A DNA stretch of 15,653 nucleotides from an uncultured Prevotella sp. (GTDB lineage Bacteria > Bacteroidota > Bacteroidia > Bacteroidales > Bacteroidaceae): the NCBI GenBank assembly GCA_946623195.1, contig CAMOQW010000042.1, forward strand, positions 1-15,653, in the 5' to 3' direction. Of this stretch, positions 1-7,781 are shown piece after piece (positions within the stretch are counted from its first letter, which is position 1; each line of letters begins with the position of its first letter). A program made the position numbers and the translations under genes. Below the pieces are notes generated by a model. It worked only from the letters and a program-made list of their open reading frames with translations. It did not search any database and was not told the DNA's origin.

Positions 1-71
1 AGCGGTTTTCTTCTTCTATAGTATCACTTTATCACTCGAAATGTCGGATGAACCCAATAAAAGAATAAGAA

Positions 72-2045
72 ATGAAGACGCACTTATGTTTGCTGCTGAC
101 GGCCCTCTGCTGGACGATGGGCAGCACGGAATCAAAATCACAGGAAGTCAATACCAAATGGGGTAAGCCAACCCAGGAGGAGCTGACGATGACAGAGTAT
201 GCTCCCGACAAGGATGCCGAGGCCGTGGAACTGTATCGCTCCGTGGATGTCAACTATGACTATATCAATGACGATTTCCGCATCATCCATCGTGTGAAAT
301 GCCGTCTGAAGGTGCTCAAGCCCGAGGGTAGGGAGGTGGCCGATGTCAGCTTCCCCCTCAGGGTGAGCCAGACGGGTAGCAATACCCGTGAGATGGTGAT
401 GGGCTTGAAAGCTGTTGCCTACAACATGGAAGGCGGCAAGTTGGTGAAAACCAAGATGGAGAGTGATATGGTAAACACCGAACAGGTGGACAAGACGGAG
501 AAGGTGATGAAGTTCAGCGTCCCACAGGTTCGTGTAGGCACGGTGATAGAGTATGAATACCGCATAGAGAGTGATTTCTACTACGATTTGCGCGACTGGT
601 ACGCCCAGGGCGACATCCCCGTGCGATACACCCGCTACAGCCTGTCGGTACCCGAATGGTTCAAGTATAATATTGAGGAGACGGGCATGGTCAGGATGAG
701 TCGTAAGGACGACTTTGGAAATATAAAACTTGGAAACGCTATGCTGGCCACCAAGGAGACGACCTTCATCGCCGAGAACCTGCCTGCCCTGAAAGACGAC
801 GACTTTGTGTGGTGTGCCAGGGACTATGGCTGCAAGGTGACCCACGAACTGATGGGTATCTACGTGCCAGGTGCCGTCTATAAGAACTACAGTTCGAAGT
901 GGGAGGACATAGACAAGATCCTCCATGAGGACAGTGAGTTTGGTGGACGCATCAGGCGGAGCAGTCCGCTGAAGGACGAGATAACCGCTGCCGGCATTCC
1001 TGCTATTGCCGACCCTCAACAGCGAGCCGAGGCTGTTTGGAAACTGTTGAAAAAGCATGTGCGCTGGAATGGCAACTATAAATTCTGGGCTAAGTCGGGC
1101 TCGAAGACGCTGAAGGAGGGAACGGGTTCGAATGCTGACATCAACTTCCTTTATATCAACATGTTGCATGATGCCGGCATGGAGGCATATCCCGTGGTGC
1201 TGCGCCTGCGCAGTCAGGGCCATCTGCCCTTGACGCATGCCAGCCTGAAATATCTGTCGACCTTTGTTGTAGGCATTCAGTTGAATGATTCTACACAGGT
1301 CTATATGGACGGTTCGGCAGAAGACGGCTACCTGAATGTGCTGCCCTCAAAATTGTTGGTAGAAAGGGCGCGCACCTTCAGGAAAGGTCAGAAAGGCGAG
1401 TGGGTAGACCTGAGACAGCTTACCCCATCGCGTGAAGTGACCAACATTCAGGCAACAATCAGTGCCAAGGGACTCATCAGCGGACGGCGCATCAGGTCGC
1501 TGATGGGGCAGCCCGTGGTCAGCTTAAGGAAGCTGTGGCGCACGTCGAAAGACAGTCTGGAGACCATCCAGAAGATGCAGGAGGAGGGCAGTATGGAGAT
1601 AGGCGACTACAAGATGGAAGGTCGCAACGACTTTTCGCCCAAGATGCGCGAGCTGGTCACGTTTACCAAGCAGTGTGACGTGGCAGGCGACCTGATATAC
1701 CTGAATCCGCTGGTGTTTACCCCTATGTCGAAGTCGCCCTTTACCGCTGAGACGCGAGAGTTGCCCGTGGAGTTCCCCTTTAGTCAGCATGAGCAAATCA
1801 ATGTGCAGCTGACCTTACCAGAAGGGTGGCAGGCCGAGGAACTGCCGAAGCCCATCACCCTCAAACTGGATGGCATGACAGCCCGCATCATCTGTATGCA
1901 GAGCGGCCAGACGCTGACAGCTCGCTACCAGTTGGATATCACTCGCACCTTCTTCGGTCAGCAGCAATATGCTGACTTGAAAGTGTTCTTGGACAAGTTG
2001 GTGGAGATGAACAAACGGATAGTGACCTTGAAGAAGACATCATGA
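72..2045 (+). CDS. Secreted DUF3857/transglutaminase-like protein, catalytically dead version
   Basis: A 657-residue protein with an N-terminal signal peptide (about residues 1-20, no good lipobox), so probably periplasmic or surface-exposed. A DUF3857 region (about 50-220) is followed by a transglutaminase-like fold (about 300-420) and a C-terminal beta-rich part resembling DUF3858 (about 550-650). In active relatives the nucleophile sits in a GDC-like motif. Here the aligned stretch is GSNAD, with Asn354 where Cys should be. The usual N-H-V histidine stretch is replaced by T-F-V-V (397-400); only the Asp of YMDG (Asp413) remains. A peptidase or transglutaminase reaction is therefore unlikely, and a binding or scaffold role fits better. 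The next gene overlaps it by ATGA, so the two are probably co-translated and may act together. Family call is firm; the biological role is unknown. No clear promoter is visible in the 71 bases upstream. Confidence 0.85.
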   Translation: MKTHLCLLLTALCWTMGSTESKSQEVNTKWGKPTQEELTMTEYAPDKDAEAVELYRSVDVNYDYINDDFRIIHRVKCRLKVLKPEGREVADVSFPLRVSQTGSNTREMVMGLKAVAYNMEGGKLVKTKMESDMVNTEQVDKTEKVMKFSVPQVRVGTVIEYEYRIESDFYYDLRDWYAQGDIPVRYTRYSLSVPEWFKYNIEETGMVRMSRKDDFGNIKLGNAMLATKETTFIAENLPALKDDDFVWCARDYGCKVTHELMGIYVPGAVYKNYSSKWEDIDKILHEDSEFGGRIRRSSPLKDEITAAGIPAIADPQQRAEAVWKLLKKHVRWNGNYKFWAKSGSKTLKEGTGSNADINFLYINMLHDAGMEAYPVVLRLRSQGHLPLTHASLKYLSTFVVGIQLNDSTQVYMDGSAEDGYLNVLPSKLLVERARTFRKGQKGEWVDLRQLTPSREVTNIQATISAKGLISGRRIRSLMGQPVVSLRKLWRTSKDSLETIQKMQEEGSMEIGDYKMEGRNDFSPKMRELVTFTKQCDVAGDLIYLNPLVFTPMSKSPFTAETRELPVEFPFSQHEQINVQLTLPEGWQAEELPKPITLKLDGMTARIICMQSGQTLTARYQLDITRTFFGQQQYADLKVFLDKLVEMNKRIVTLKKTS

Positions 2046-3889
2046 GACGACAACTTTTTGCTACTGCGCTGATAGTCAGTGCAATGCTTTCCGCTGGGGC
2101 TCAGAATGCCATCGTGGAGGAATCGCTGACGGAGGTCTATGTGGCCAGTGCTGTGAAGGCCACCACACACCGACGTGAGGTGACCATGATTCAGAACGAG
2201 AAGGGGGCTGACCTTGCCTTCTTCCTGTGTGCTTGTAGCAAGGACGAGCGGCTGACCGACTTCCGGGGTCAGGTGACAGATGCTTCAGGCCGCGTGCTGC
2301 GCAAATTCAGGCAGGGCGACCTGAAGCGTACGGAGTATTCTGAATATCTGGCCATAGATGACTATAAACTCTATCTGGAATACACTCCTCCTGTCTATCC
2401 CGTCACCATTACCTACGAATGGACGATGGACAGCCACCAGACGCTGATAGAGTATCCGATGTTCTGTCCGCAGGACGCCTATGATGTCAGCGTCAAGAAG
2501 GCTGTCTATCAGTTGACGGCTCCCCAGGACATCACCATCCGCCATGCCCTCAAGAATCTGGTACAGCAGCCACAGAAGACTACCGACGAGAAGGGTAGGC
2601 AGGTGCTGACCTTAGAGGTGGCCAATCTGCCAGCCCTCCGTGAGGAACCTTTTGCCCGTCCCTTGCGCGAACGGATTCCGATAGCCTATTTTGCTCCGCA
2701 GCATTTTGTGTATTATGGAACGCAGGGTAGCCTGGCGAGTTGGGAGGATTTCGGACGATGGAAATACTCGCTGTTGAAAGGGCGCGACCAGTTGCCGGCT
2801 ACCGTCAAGTCGGAACTGCACCAGTTGACGGATGCGCTGCCTACCGAACGCGAAAAAGTGGAAGTTCTCTATCACTATATGGAGGCGCATACCCGTTATG
2901 TGGCAGTGCTGTTGGGAATTGGCGGCTTGCAGCCTGCTCCAGCCGCCGAGGTGGCTAAGAGCGGATTTGGCGACTGCAAGGGTTTGAGTAATCTGATGCG
3001 TGCCATGTTGCAAGAGGTGGGTATTGCTTCAAACTATACGGCAATCAGCACGTATAACCGTCAGTTTGTCAAAGACTTCCCGAGTGCCGGACAGATGAAT
3101 CACGTCATCCTGCAAGTACCCTTGAAGGGGGATACACTGTGGCTGGAATGCACCAATCCGCAGCTGCCCTTCGGCTATGTCCATGAAGACATTGCCGGTC
3201 ATGATGCCCTCCTGGTGAACGAAACTGGTGGACGGCTGGTGACGCTGCCGACCTATGCCGATACGCTGAATAGCCAGCGCAGCACCGTCAGCCTGGACCT
3301 GTCGGCTGATGGCTATGCAGATATCACCCTGCAGCAGGTTTCGAGGAATCGTCAGTATGAAAGGCGTATTCCTTTGTTGAACATGAGTGAAAAAGACCGT
3401 TTGCGCATGATGCGGCAATTGATGCACCTGCCGCAATGCACGTTCGGCAAGACAGATGTCAGTCAAGGTGAAGGAGCCAGCATCCGTCTCGACGTCGCCT
3501 GTCGTAGTGTGGGCTATGCCAACCAGACGGGGCAGCGCCTGTTTGTGCCGCTCTGCCCCATTCGTCAGCACTATAGTGCGCCGGCCACCATTGGCGAACG
3601 TACCGAACCGCTGTATATCGGCATGGGATTCCTGGATGAGGATGAGGTGACCATCACGCTGCCGGCGGGCTATGTGGTGGAAGCCCAGCCAAAAGGGATG
3701 GTCGTTGAGAAACCCTTCGGTTCGTTTGCGTTCCAAGTCGCTGTACGGGACGGGAAAATCCGCGTGATGTATCGTGTCCACGTCAAGTCGGGCAGCTATG
3801 CACCTGCTCTTTATGCTGAGTTTTCTGCATTTGTCAAGAGCATCAGCAATGCCTACGGACAAAAGCTTGTGCTGCGCAAAGAATCATAA
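2042..3889 (+). CDS. Secreted DUF3857/transglutaminase-like protein, catalytic residues present
   Basis: A 615-residue paralogue of the preceding protein with the same architecture: signal peptide (about 1-20, ending near SAGAQ), DUF3857 (about 35-200), transglutaminase-like domain (about 265-395) and a C-terminal beta domain (about 500-610). Unlike its neighbour it keeps a plausible catalytic set: Cys312 in GDCKG, His354 in NHVILQV, and an acidic residue, Glu369, in LECTNP where many families have Asp. Transglutaminase-like domains of this type cleave or rearrange peptide or isopeptide bonds; the substrate here cannot be told from sequence. The start codon overlaps the previous stop (ATGA), showing an operon. 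The stop is followed by a short intergenic region that already contains the rmuC promoter, so this pair is a separate unit. Confidence 0.87.
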   Translation: MRRQLFATALIVSAMLSAGAQNAIVEESLTEVYVASAVKATTHRREVTMIQNEKGADLAFFLCACSKDERLTDFRGQVTDASGRVLRKFRQGDLKRTEYSEYLAIDDYKLYLEYTPPVYPVTITYEWTMDSHQTLIEYPMFCPQDAYDVSVKKAVYQLTAPQDITIRHALKNLVQQPQKTTDEKGRQVLTLEVANLPALREEPFARPLRERIPIAYFAPQHFVYYGTQGSLASWEDFGRWKYSLLKGRDQLPATVKSELHQLTDALPTEREKVEVLYHYMEAHTRYVAVLLGIGGLQPAPAAEVAKSGFGDCKGLSNLMRAMLQEVGIASNYTAISTYNRQFVKDFPSAGQMNHVILQVPLKGDTLWLECTNPQLPFGYVHEDIAGHDALLVNETGGRLVTLPTYADTLNSQRSTVSLDLSADGYADITLQQVSRNRQYERRIPLLNMSEKDRLRMMRQLMHLPQCTFGKTDVSQGEGASIRLDVACRSVGYANQTGQRLFVPLCPIRQHYSAPATIGERTEPLYIGMGFLDEDEVTITLPAGYVVEAQPKGMVVEKPFGSFAFQVAVRDGKIRVMYRVHVKSGSYAPALYAEFSAFVKSISNAYGQKLVLRKES

Positions 3890-3901
3890 AATCGCAAAAC
3901 A

Positions 3902-3933
3902 TTTGGTGGTATCGCGGGAAATCGCTAACTTTG
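3902..3933 (+). promoter_or_regulatory. Bacteroidota-type promoter for rmuC
   Basis: TTTG at 3902-3905 and TAACTTTG at 3926-3933 match the Bacteroidota sigma-ABfr consensus (TTTG at -33, TAnnTTTG at -7) with a 20-base spacer. Transcription would begin near 3938-3942, giving a leader of about 25 bases before the ATG at 3964. It lies between the stop of the transglutaminase pair (3889) and rmuC. Confidence 0.75.
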
Positions 3934-3963
3934 TCATGTTTTTGTAGAATAGCAACAGAAAGC

Positions 3964-5286
3964 ATGATGATAGCACTCTATGTTTTAATAGGAATTGCCG
4001 TAGGGGCAGTGGTGGTCTACTTCGTGATGAATCCGAAGCAGGCACGACTGGCTGTAGACCTGGCCAAGAAGGAGACGGAGATGGCGCTGCTCTCGAAGCA
4101 ACGCATGGACGAACAGCGACAGTACGAGGAGCGACTGGCTGAACAGGCGCGCCAGAGCAACGAGCGTTTTGAACTCCAGATGCAGGCCCAGCGCGAGCAG
4201 TTTGACGAACAACTGAAAACCACCAAGGAGCAGATAGCCAACATGACGCGCCAGCTGATGGACCTGCAGACCCGGCGCCTGAAGGATGAGAACCGCGAGT
4301 CGATGGATACCATCACCCAGCCTCTGAAAGATGCCATCACGGAGATGCGCAAGGCCATCAGCGACAATACCAAGGACCACACGGCGCAGACGGCATCGCT
4401 GAAAGAACAGCTGAAACTGCTCTACGAAAGCAACCAGCGCGTGAGCGAGAAAGCCGAGGGGCTGGCCAACGTGCTGCGCCGTGACAACAAGGTGAGCGGC
4501 AATATGGGTGAAATCATCCTGGGCGACCTGCTGGCCTCGCAGGGACTGACCGAAGGCATCCACTACGAGGTGCAGGCCCGGTTGCGCGACGACCAGGGAC
4601 GCCCGCTGAAAAATGACGACACGGGGCGCGAGATGCAGCCCGACGTCATCCTGCACTATCCGCAGGGGCAGGATGTAGTCATCGACTCAAAGGTGTCGCT
4701 GGTGGCATACGAGCGCTATGTCAATGCTGGGACGCCGGAGGATAAGGAGCGCGCCCTGCAGGAGCACATCAAGTCGGTGCGCAGCCACGTGACAGAGCTG
4801 GCCCGCAAGGACTACTCGAAATACATCAGGGCACCTCGCGAGGCAGTCGACTTTGTCATCATGTTCGTGCCTTTCGAGTCGTCACTGCAGCTGGCTCTGG
4901 TCAACGACCCATCGCTGTGGCGCGAGGCTTTTGAGCGCAAGGTGTTTATCACGGGCGAGCAGAACCTGCTGGGCATCCTGCACATGATACACCTGGCATG
5001 GGTGCAGAATCAGCAGGCCGAGAACCAGGAGAAGGTGTTCGGAGTAGCCGAACAGCTGCTGGACCGCCTGGGCGACTTCATCCAGCGCTACAACCGGGTG
5101 GGGGAGCAGCTGGACCAGGCCCGCAGGGCCTTCGACTTCTCAACCAACAAGCTGAGCGAAGGAAGGCAGAGCGTGGTTCAGAAAGCCAACGAACTCAAGT
5201 CCTTGGGGGCCAAGGAGAACCCGAACAGAAGAATTCCAAAGACAGACAACCCACTAAACTTGGTGAAGAATGATATACTTGAATGA
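3964..5286 (+). CDS. rmuC: RmuC family DNA recombination-limiting protein
   Basis: A 440-residue protein with an N-terminal membrane anchor (about residues 2-22), a long charged coiled coil (about 25-175) and the RmuC domain (about 175-410). The domain shows NMGE (180-183) followed by a PD...D-x-K nuclease-like signature: Pro-Asp227 and Asp241-Ser-Lys243. RmuC in E. coli limits rearrangements between inverted repeats and is thought to be a nuclease acting on DNA structures; activity here is inferred. The frame stays open upstream to a TTG at 3931, but that codon lies inside the promoter -7 element, so translation must start downstream. ATG 3964 puts the membrane segment at the very N-terminus; ATG 3967 is an equally good alternative. 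The 3' end overlaps the phosphopantetheinyl transferase gene by 17 bases, indicating co-transcription. Confidence 0.92.
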   Translation: MMIALYVLIGIAVGAVVVYFVMNPKQARLAVDLAKKETEMALLSKQRMDEQRQYEERLAEQARQSNERFELQMQAQREQFDEQLKTTKEQIANMTRQLMDLQTRRLKDENRESMDTITQPLKDAITEMRKAISDNTKDHTAQTASLKEQLKLLYESNQRVSEKAEGLANVLRRDNKVSGNMGEIILGDLLASQGLTEGIHYEVQARLRDDQGRPLKNDDTGREMQPDVILHYPQGQDVVIDSKVSLVAYERYVNAGTPEDKERALQEHIKSVRSHVTELARKDYSKYIRAPREAVDFVIMFVPFESSLQLALVNDPSLWREAFERKVFITGEQNLLGILHMIHLAWVQNQQAENQEKVFGVAEQLLDRLGDFIQRYNRVGEQLDQARRAFDFSTNKLSEGRQSVVQKANELKSLGAKENPNRRIPKTDNPLNLVKNDILE

Positions 5287-5824
5287 CGACATAGCACATT
5301 TCGACTTTGAAAAGGCACTGCCTCTGCTCAGCAGGCAGCGCCGCGAACAGGCCCTGAAGTTCAGGTATGAACTGGGCCGCAAGACCTGTGCCGCTGCCTA
5401 CCTGCTGTTGCGGGAGGGACTGCGCAAGGAGTACGGTATCCTGGAGCCACCCGTCTTCGAATATGGCGAACACGGCAAGCCGATGCTCTCAGGCTATCCG
5501 CACATCCATTTCAATATGAGCCACTGCCGGGAGGCGGCCATCTGCGTGGTGAGCGACCGCCCCGTAGGTGTCGACATCGAAAGCATCCGCGAATACAAGG
5601 AGAGTCTGGCACGCTATACGATGAACGATGCCGAGATGGAGAGCATCCTCAACGCTGACCGCCCTGACGTGGAGTTCATCCGCCTGTGGACCATGAAAGA
5701 GGCCGTGCTGAAGTTGTCCGGACACGGCATTTCCGACAATATGAAGCACACTTTGAACGGGTCGGAAACGTTTGAAACAGTAATTAACGAAAAAAAAGGT
5801 TACATTTTTAGTGTTATTTCCTGA
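5270..5824 (+). CDS. 4'-phosphopantetheinyl transferase (Sfp/HetI type)
   Basis: A 184-residue cytoplasmic enzyme that transfers 4'-phosphopantetheine from coenzyme A to a serine of an acyl or peptidyl carrier protein. Family motifs are present in order: FNMSH (81-85), the magnesium-binding VGVDIE (Asp102, Glu104) and WTMKEAVLKLSG (Trp140, Lys143, Glu144). The protein is somewhat shorter than most Sfp-type enzymes but has all the core motifs, ending soon after the last strand. The start ATG lies inside the end of rmuC (17-base overlap), so expression depends on the rmuC promoter at 3902-3933. The last 50 or so bases are markedly AT-rich because the promoter region of the next gene begins there. 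No carrier protein or synthase gene is nearby, so the target, whether a fatty-acid ACP or a specialised carrier, cannot be assigned from context. Confidence 0.9.
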   Translation: MIYLNDDIAHFDFEKALPLLSRQRREQALKFRYELGRKTCAAAYLLLREGLRKEYGILEPPVFEYGEHGKPMLSGYPHIHFNMSHCREAAICVVSDRPVGVDIESIREYKESLARYTMNDAEMESILNADRPDVEFIRLWTMKEAVLKLSGHGISDNMKHTLNGSETFETVINEKKGYIFSVIS

Positions 5825-5832
5825 AAATTACT

Positions 5833-5840
5833 TACCTTTG
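5833..5840 (+). promoter_or_regulatory. Bacteroidota -7 promoter element for the zinc metallopeptidase gene
   Basis: TACCTTTG is an exact match to TAnnTTTG. The start codon lies 36 bases downstream, giving a leader like that of rmuC. The expected -33 position falls at about 5809-5813, inside the last codons of the preceding gene; only a weak match (TTAGTG) is seen there. Confidence 0.6.
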
Positions 5841-5875
5841 CAATCACAATCAATGCATCTAAAACAATTATAACG

Positions 5876-6745
5876 ATGAGATTAGACGGAAGACGCGAAA
5901 GCTCGAATGTGGAAGACCGCCGTGGAATGCGCGGTGGTACGAAGGCCGGACTGGGTATCGGCGGTGTGATCATTGCAATGGCCATAGCCTACTTTACAGG
6001 CGGCAATCCGCTGGAGGCCGGCATGCAGGCTGCCCAGCAGTCGTTTGGCGGCAATACGGAGGTGAGCGAAGGCCAGCGCGAGTTTACGGAGGAAGAACAG
6101 CAGTTGGCCAAGTTCTCGACCCAGATACTGGGAGGAACCGAGGATGTGTGGTCCGAGATTTTCAGACAGAATGGTGCTCAGTATCAGAATCCTACGATGG
6201 TGCTCTACACCGATGGCACGCAGACCGCCTGCGGACAAGGTTCGGCAGCGATGGGTCCTTTCTACTGCTCGGGCGACCAGAAACTGTATATCGACCTTTC
6301 GTTCTTCACCACGATGAAGAAACAGTTGGGGGCTGACGGCGATTTTGCATACGCCTACGTGATAGCCCACGAGGTAGGCCACCATGTGGAATACCTGACG
6401 GGAACGCTGCAGAAGGTGCATGAGCAGATGGCACGCCTAAGTCAGGCAGAGGCCAACAAGCTCAGCGTGCGCCTGGAACTGCTGGCCGACTTCTATGCCG
6501 GTGTGTGGGCACACCATGACAATAAGCGCTTTGGCTCTTTGGAGGATGGCGATATCGAGGAGGCCATAAACTGTGCTCAGAAGATAGGCGACGACTATCT
6601 GCAGACGAAGGCCCGTGGCTATGCCGTCCCCGAGTCGTTCAATCACGGCACCTCGAAACAGCGCATGAAGTGGTTTAAGCTGGGCCTGGAGACGGGCGAC
6701 ATCTCGAAGGGCACTACGTTCCAGTGTTCTGACGCAGAACTGTAA
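5876..6745 (+). CDS. ypfJ: Neutral zinc metallopeptidase, YpfJ family, membrane anchored
   Basis: A 289-residue protein of the YpfJ/KPN_02809 putative neutral zinc metallopeptidase family. The N-terminus has the family's characteristic GRRESSNVEDRR stretch (5-16), followed by a single hydrophobic segment (about 25-42) that should anchor it in the membrane. The zinc site is visible as HEVGH (His165, Glu166, His169). A likely third ligand is Glu201, in LELLADFYAG, about 30 residues downstream with Asp205 nearby. Length and motif spacing are normal for the family. Substrates are not known for any close member. It has its own -7 element upstream (5833-5840). The ROK genes follow after 41 bases with no obvious promoter, so read-through into them is possible. 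Confidence 0.9.
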   Translation: MRLDGRRESSNVEDRRGMRGGTKAGLGIGGVIIAMAIAYFTGGNPLEAGMQAAQQSFGGNTEVSEGQREFTEEEQQLAKFSTQILGGTEDVWSEIFRQNGAQYQNPTMVLYTDGTQTACGQGSAAMGPFYCSGDQKLYIDLSFFTTMKKQLGADGDFAYAYVIAHEVGHHVEYLTGTLQKVHEQMARLSQAEANKLSVRLELLADFYAGVWAHHDNKRFGSLEDGDIEEAINCAQKIGDDYLQTKARGYAVPESFNHGTSKQRMKWFKLGLETGDISKGTTFQCSDAEL

Positions 6746-6749
6746 TCAA

Positions 6750-6761
6750 GGAAATGTTTCC
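6750..6761. promoter_or_regulatory. Short inverted repeat ahead of the ROK genes
   Basis: GGAAA-TG-TTTCC is a near-perfect dyad in the 41-base gap between the metallopeptidase and the first ROK gene. It is too small and lacks the T-run for a strong terminator. An operator or a weak RNA hairpin is possible, but a 12-base dyad can arise by chance. Confidence 0.25.
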
Positions 6762-6786
6762 AACAACATAATAACGACGTACCCCG

Positions 6787-7767
6787 ATGATACTGGATAA
6801 TCTGAAAACACGAGTGGTAGGTGTTGATGTCAACGTCGAGACTACGACCTGTGCTGTGGTTGACATTCGTGGCAACATCCTGGCAATAAGCTCGTTCCCT
6901 ACCGGCGACTATCCCTTTGTCAGCGACTTTATAGCCGCACTGACAGAACAAATCCTGACTCTGGCGGAAAACAATGGAGGCTACGAGCATATCCGCTCGG
7001 TGGGCATCAGCATTTCGAGCGGTAATTTTCGGACGGGTTGCATAGAGAACGCCCCCAACCTGCCTTGGAAAGGCGTCATCCCCATGGCCGCCATGCTGCG
7101 CGACCAGTTAGGACTGGCTGTGGCTTTGGCCAACAATGCCCACGTGATGGCACTGGGCGAGCAGGCCTTTGGTGCTGCTCACGGCATGAAGGACTTCGTG
7201 CTTGTCTCGCTGGGTAGCGGCATGGGCAGTTGTATCTTCAGCAATGGTGTCATCCATCTGGGCGCCGACGGTTTTGCCGGTGAGGTGGGCCACGCCTGTG
7301 TGAAACCGGGAGGCCGGCTGTGCGGCTGTGGCAAGCGGGGCTGTCTGGAAACCTATACCGCTACGAACGGTATCCTGCAGACTGCTCAGAAGGTGATGGC
7401 CGAGAGCAGCGAAGCCAGTTTGATGCGGGATGCCGAGAAGCTGACACCCGCCCTGATAGCCTCGTTCTGTGACCAGGGCGATGCGCTGGCCATCGAGACC
7501 TACCGCCGCACGGGATATCTGCTGGGCTTAGGACTGGCCAACTATGCGTCCATCATCAATCCGGAGGCCTTCATCTTTGCCGGCAAGGTGTCGAAGACAG
7601 GGCACTGGTTGCTGGAACCCGCCAGCGAGTCGTTCGAGTCGCACGTGTTCCATAATATCGAAAGCAAAGTGAAGTTTGTACTTTCCACCATCGACGACAA
7701 TGTGCGCAACGTGTTAGGCGCATCGGTGCTGGCCTGGGAGGTGAAAGAATATTCATTATTTAAGTAA
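6787..7767 (+). CDS. ROK-family protein 1 of 3, degenerate glucokinase-like
   Basis: A 326-residue ROK protein with no N-terminal helix-turn-helix, so of kinase type rather than repressor type. The actin-like fold starts at once, but the ATP phosphate loop (usually D-x-G-G-T) reads Asp14-Val-Asn-Val-Glu. The catalytic Asp of the usual N-D-A-N motif is Asn117 (NNAHVMALGE). The second phosphate loop reads LGSGMGSC instead of the usual LGTGVGSG. In contrast the sugar-binding parts are intact: NLPWKG, GEVGH (Glu166, His169), and the zinc site with His169, Cys179, Cys181, Cys186 and CLE (Glu188). The protein probably binds a hexose-like ligand but is unlikely to be an efficient kinase. It is the first of three tandem paralogues, 14 bases before the second. 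It ends in VKEYSLFK, shared by all three. Confidence 0.85.
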   Translation: MILDNLKTRVVGVDVNVETTTCAVVDIRGNILAISSFPTGDYPFVSDFIAALTEQILTLAENNGGYEHIRSVGISISSGNFRTGCIENAPNLPWKGVIPMAAMLRDQLGLAVALANNAHVMALGEQAFGAAHGMKDFVLVSLGSGMGSCIFSNGVIHLGADGFAGEVGHACVKPGGRLCGCGKRGCLETYTATNGILQTAQKVMAESSEASLMRDAEKLTPALIASFCDQGDALAIETYRRTGYLLGLGLANYASIINPEAFIFAGKVSKTGHWLLEPASESFESHVFHNIESKVKFVLSTIDDNVRNVLGASVLAWEVKEYSLFK

Positions 7768-7771
7768 GGAG
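7766..7771 (+). promoter_or_regulatory. Shine-Dalgarno-like site before ROK protein 2
   Basis: AAGGAG overlaps the stop of the first ROK gene and lies 10 bases before the next ATG. Purine-rich ribosome sites of this quality are unusual in Bacteroidota, which rarely use them, so this may be coincidental. Confidence 0.3.
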
Positions 7772-7781
7772 AAAGCGAGTC

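Noticed and set aside
15..40. Possible promoter for the first gene around the TATAG...CTTTATC stretch
   Set aside because: Best alignment to TAnnTTTG has two mismatches at key positions and no -33 element; the upstream sequence is cut by the window edge.
138..1238. Long open frame (366 codons) antisense to the first transglutaminase-like gene
   Set aside because: The product has no recognisable domain and is rich in His and Leu, as expected from the reverse of a GC-rich coding strand. The plus-strand gene has a clear family match, signal peptide and operon partner.
72..3889. Artificial duplication or frameshift splitting one gene in two
   Set aside because: Both proteins have their own signal peptide and full domain set, are clearly diverged, and the ATGA overlap is a normal operon junction.
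6746..6786. Rho-independent terminator between the metallopeptidase and ROK genes
   Set aside because: The only dyad has a 5-base AT-rich stem with a 2-base loop and no T-run follows it.
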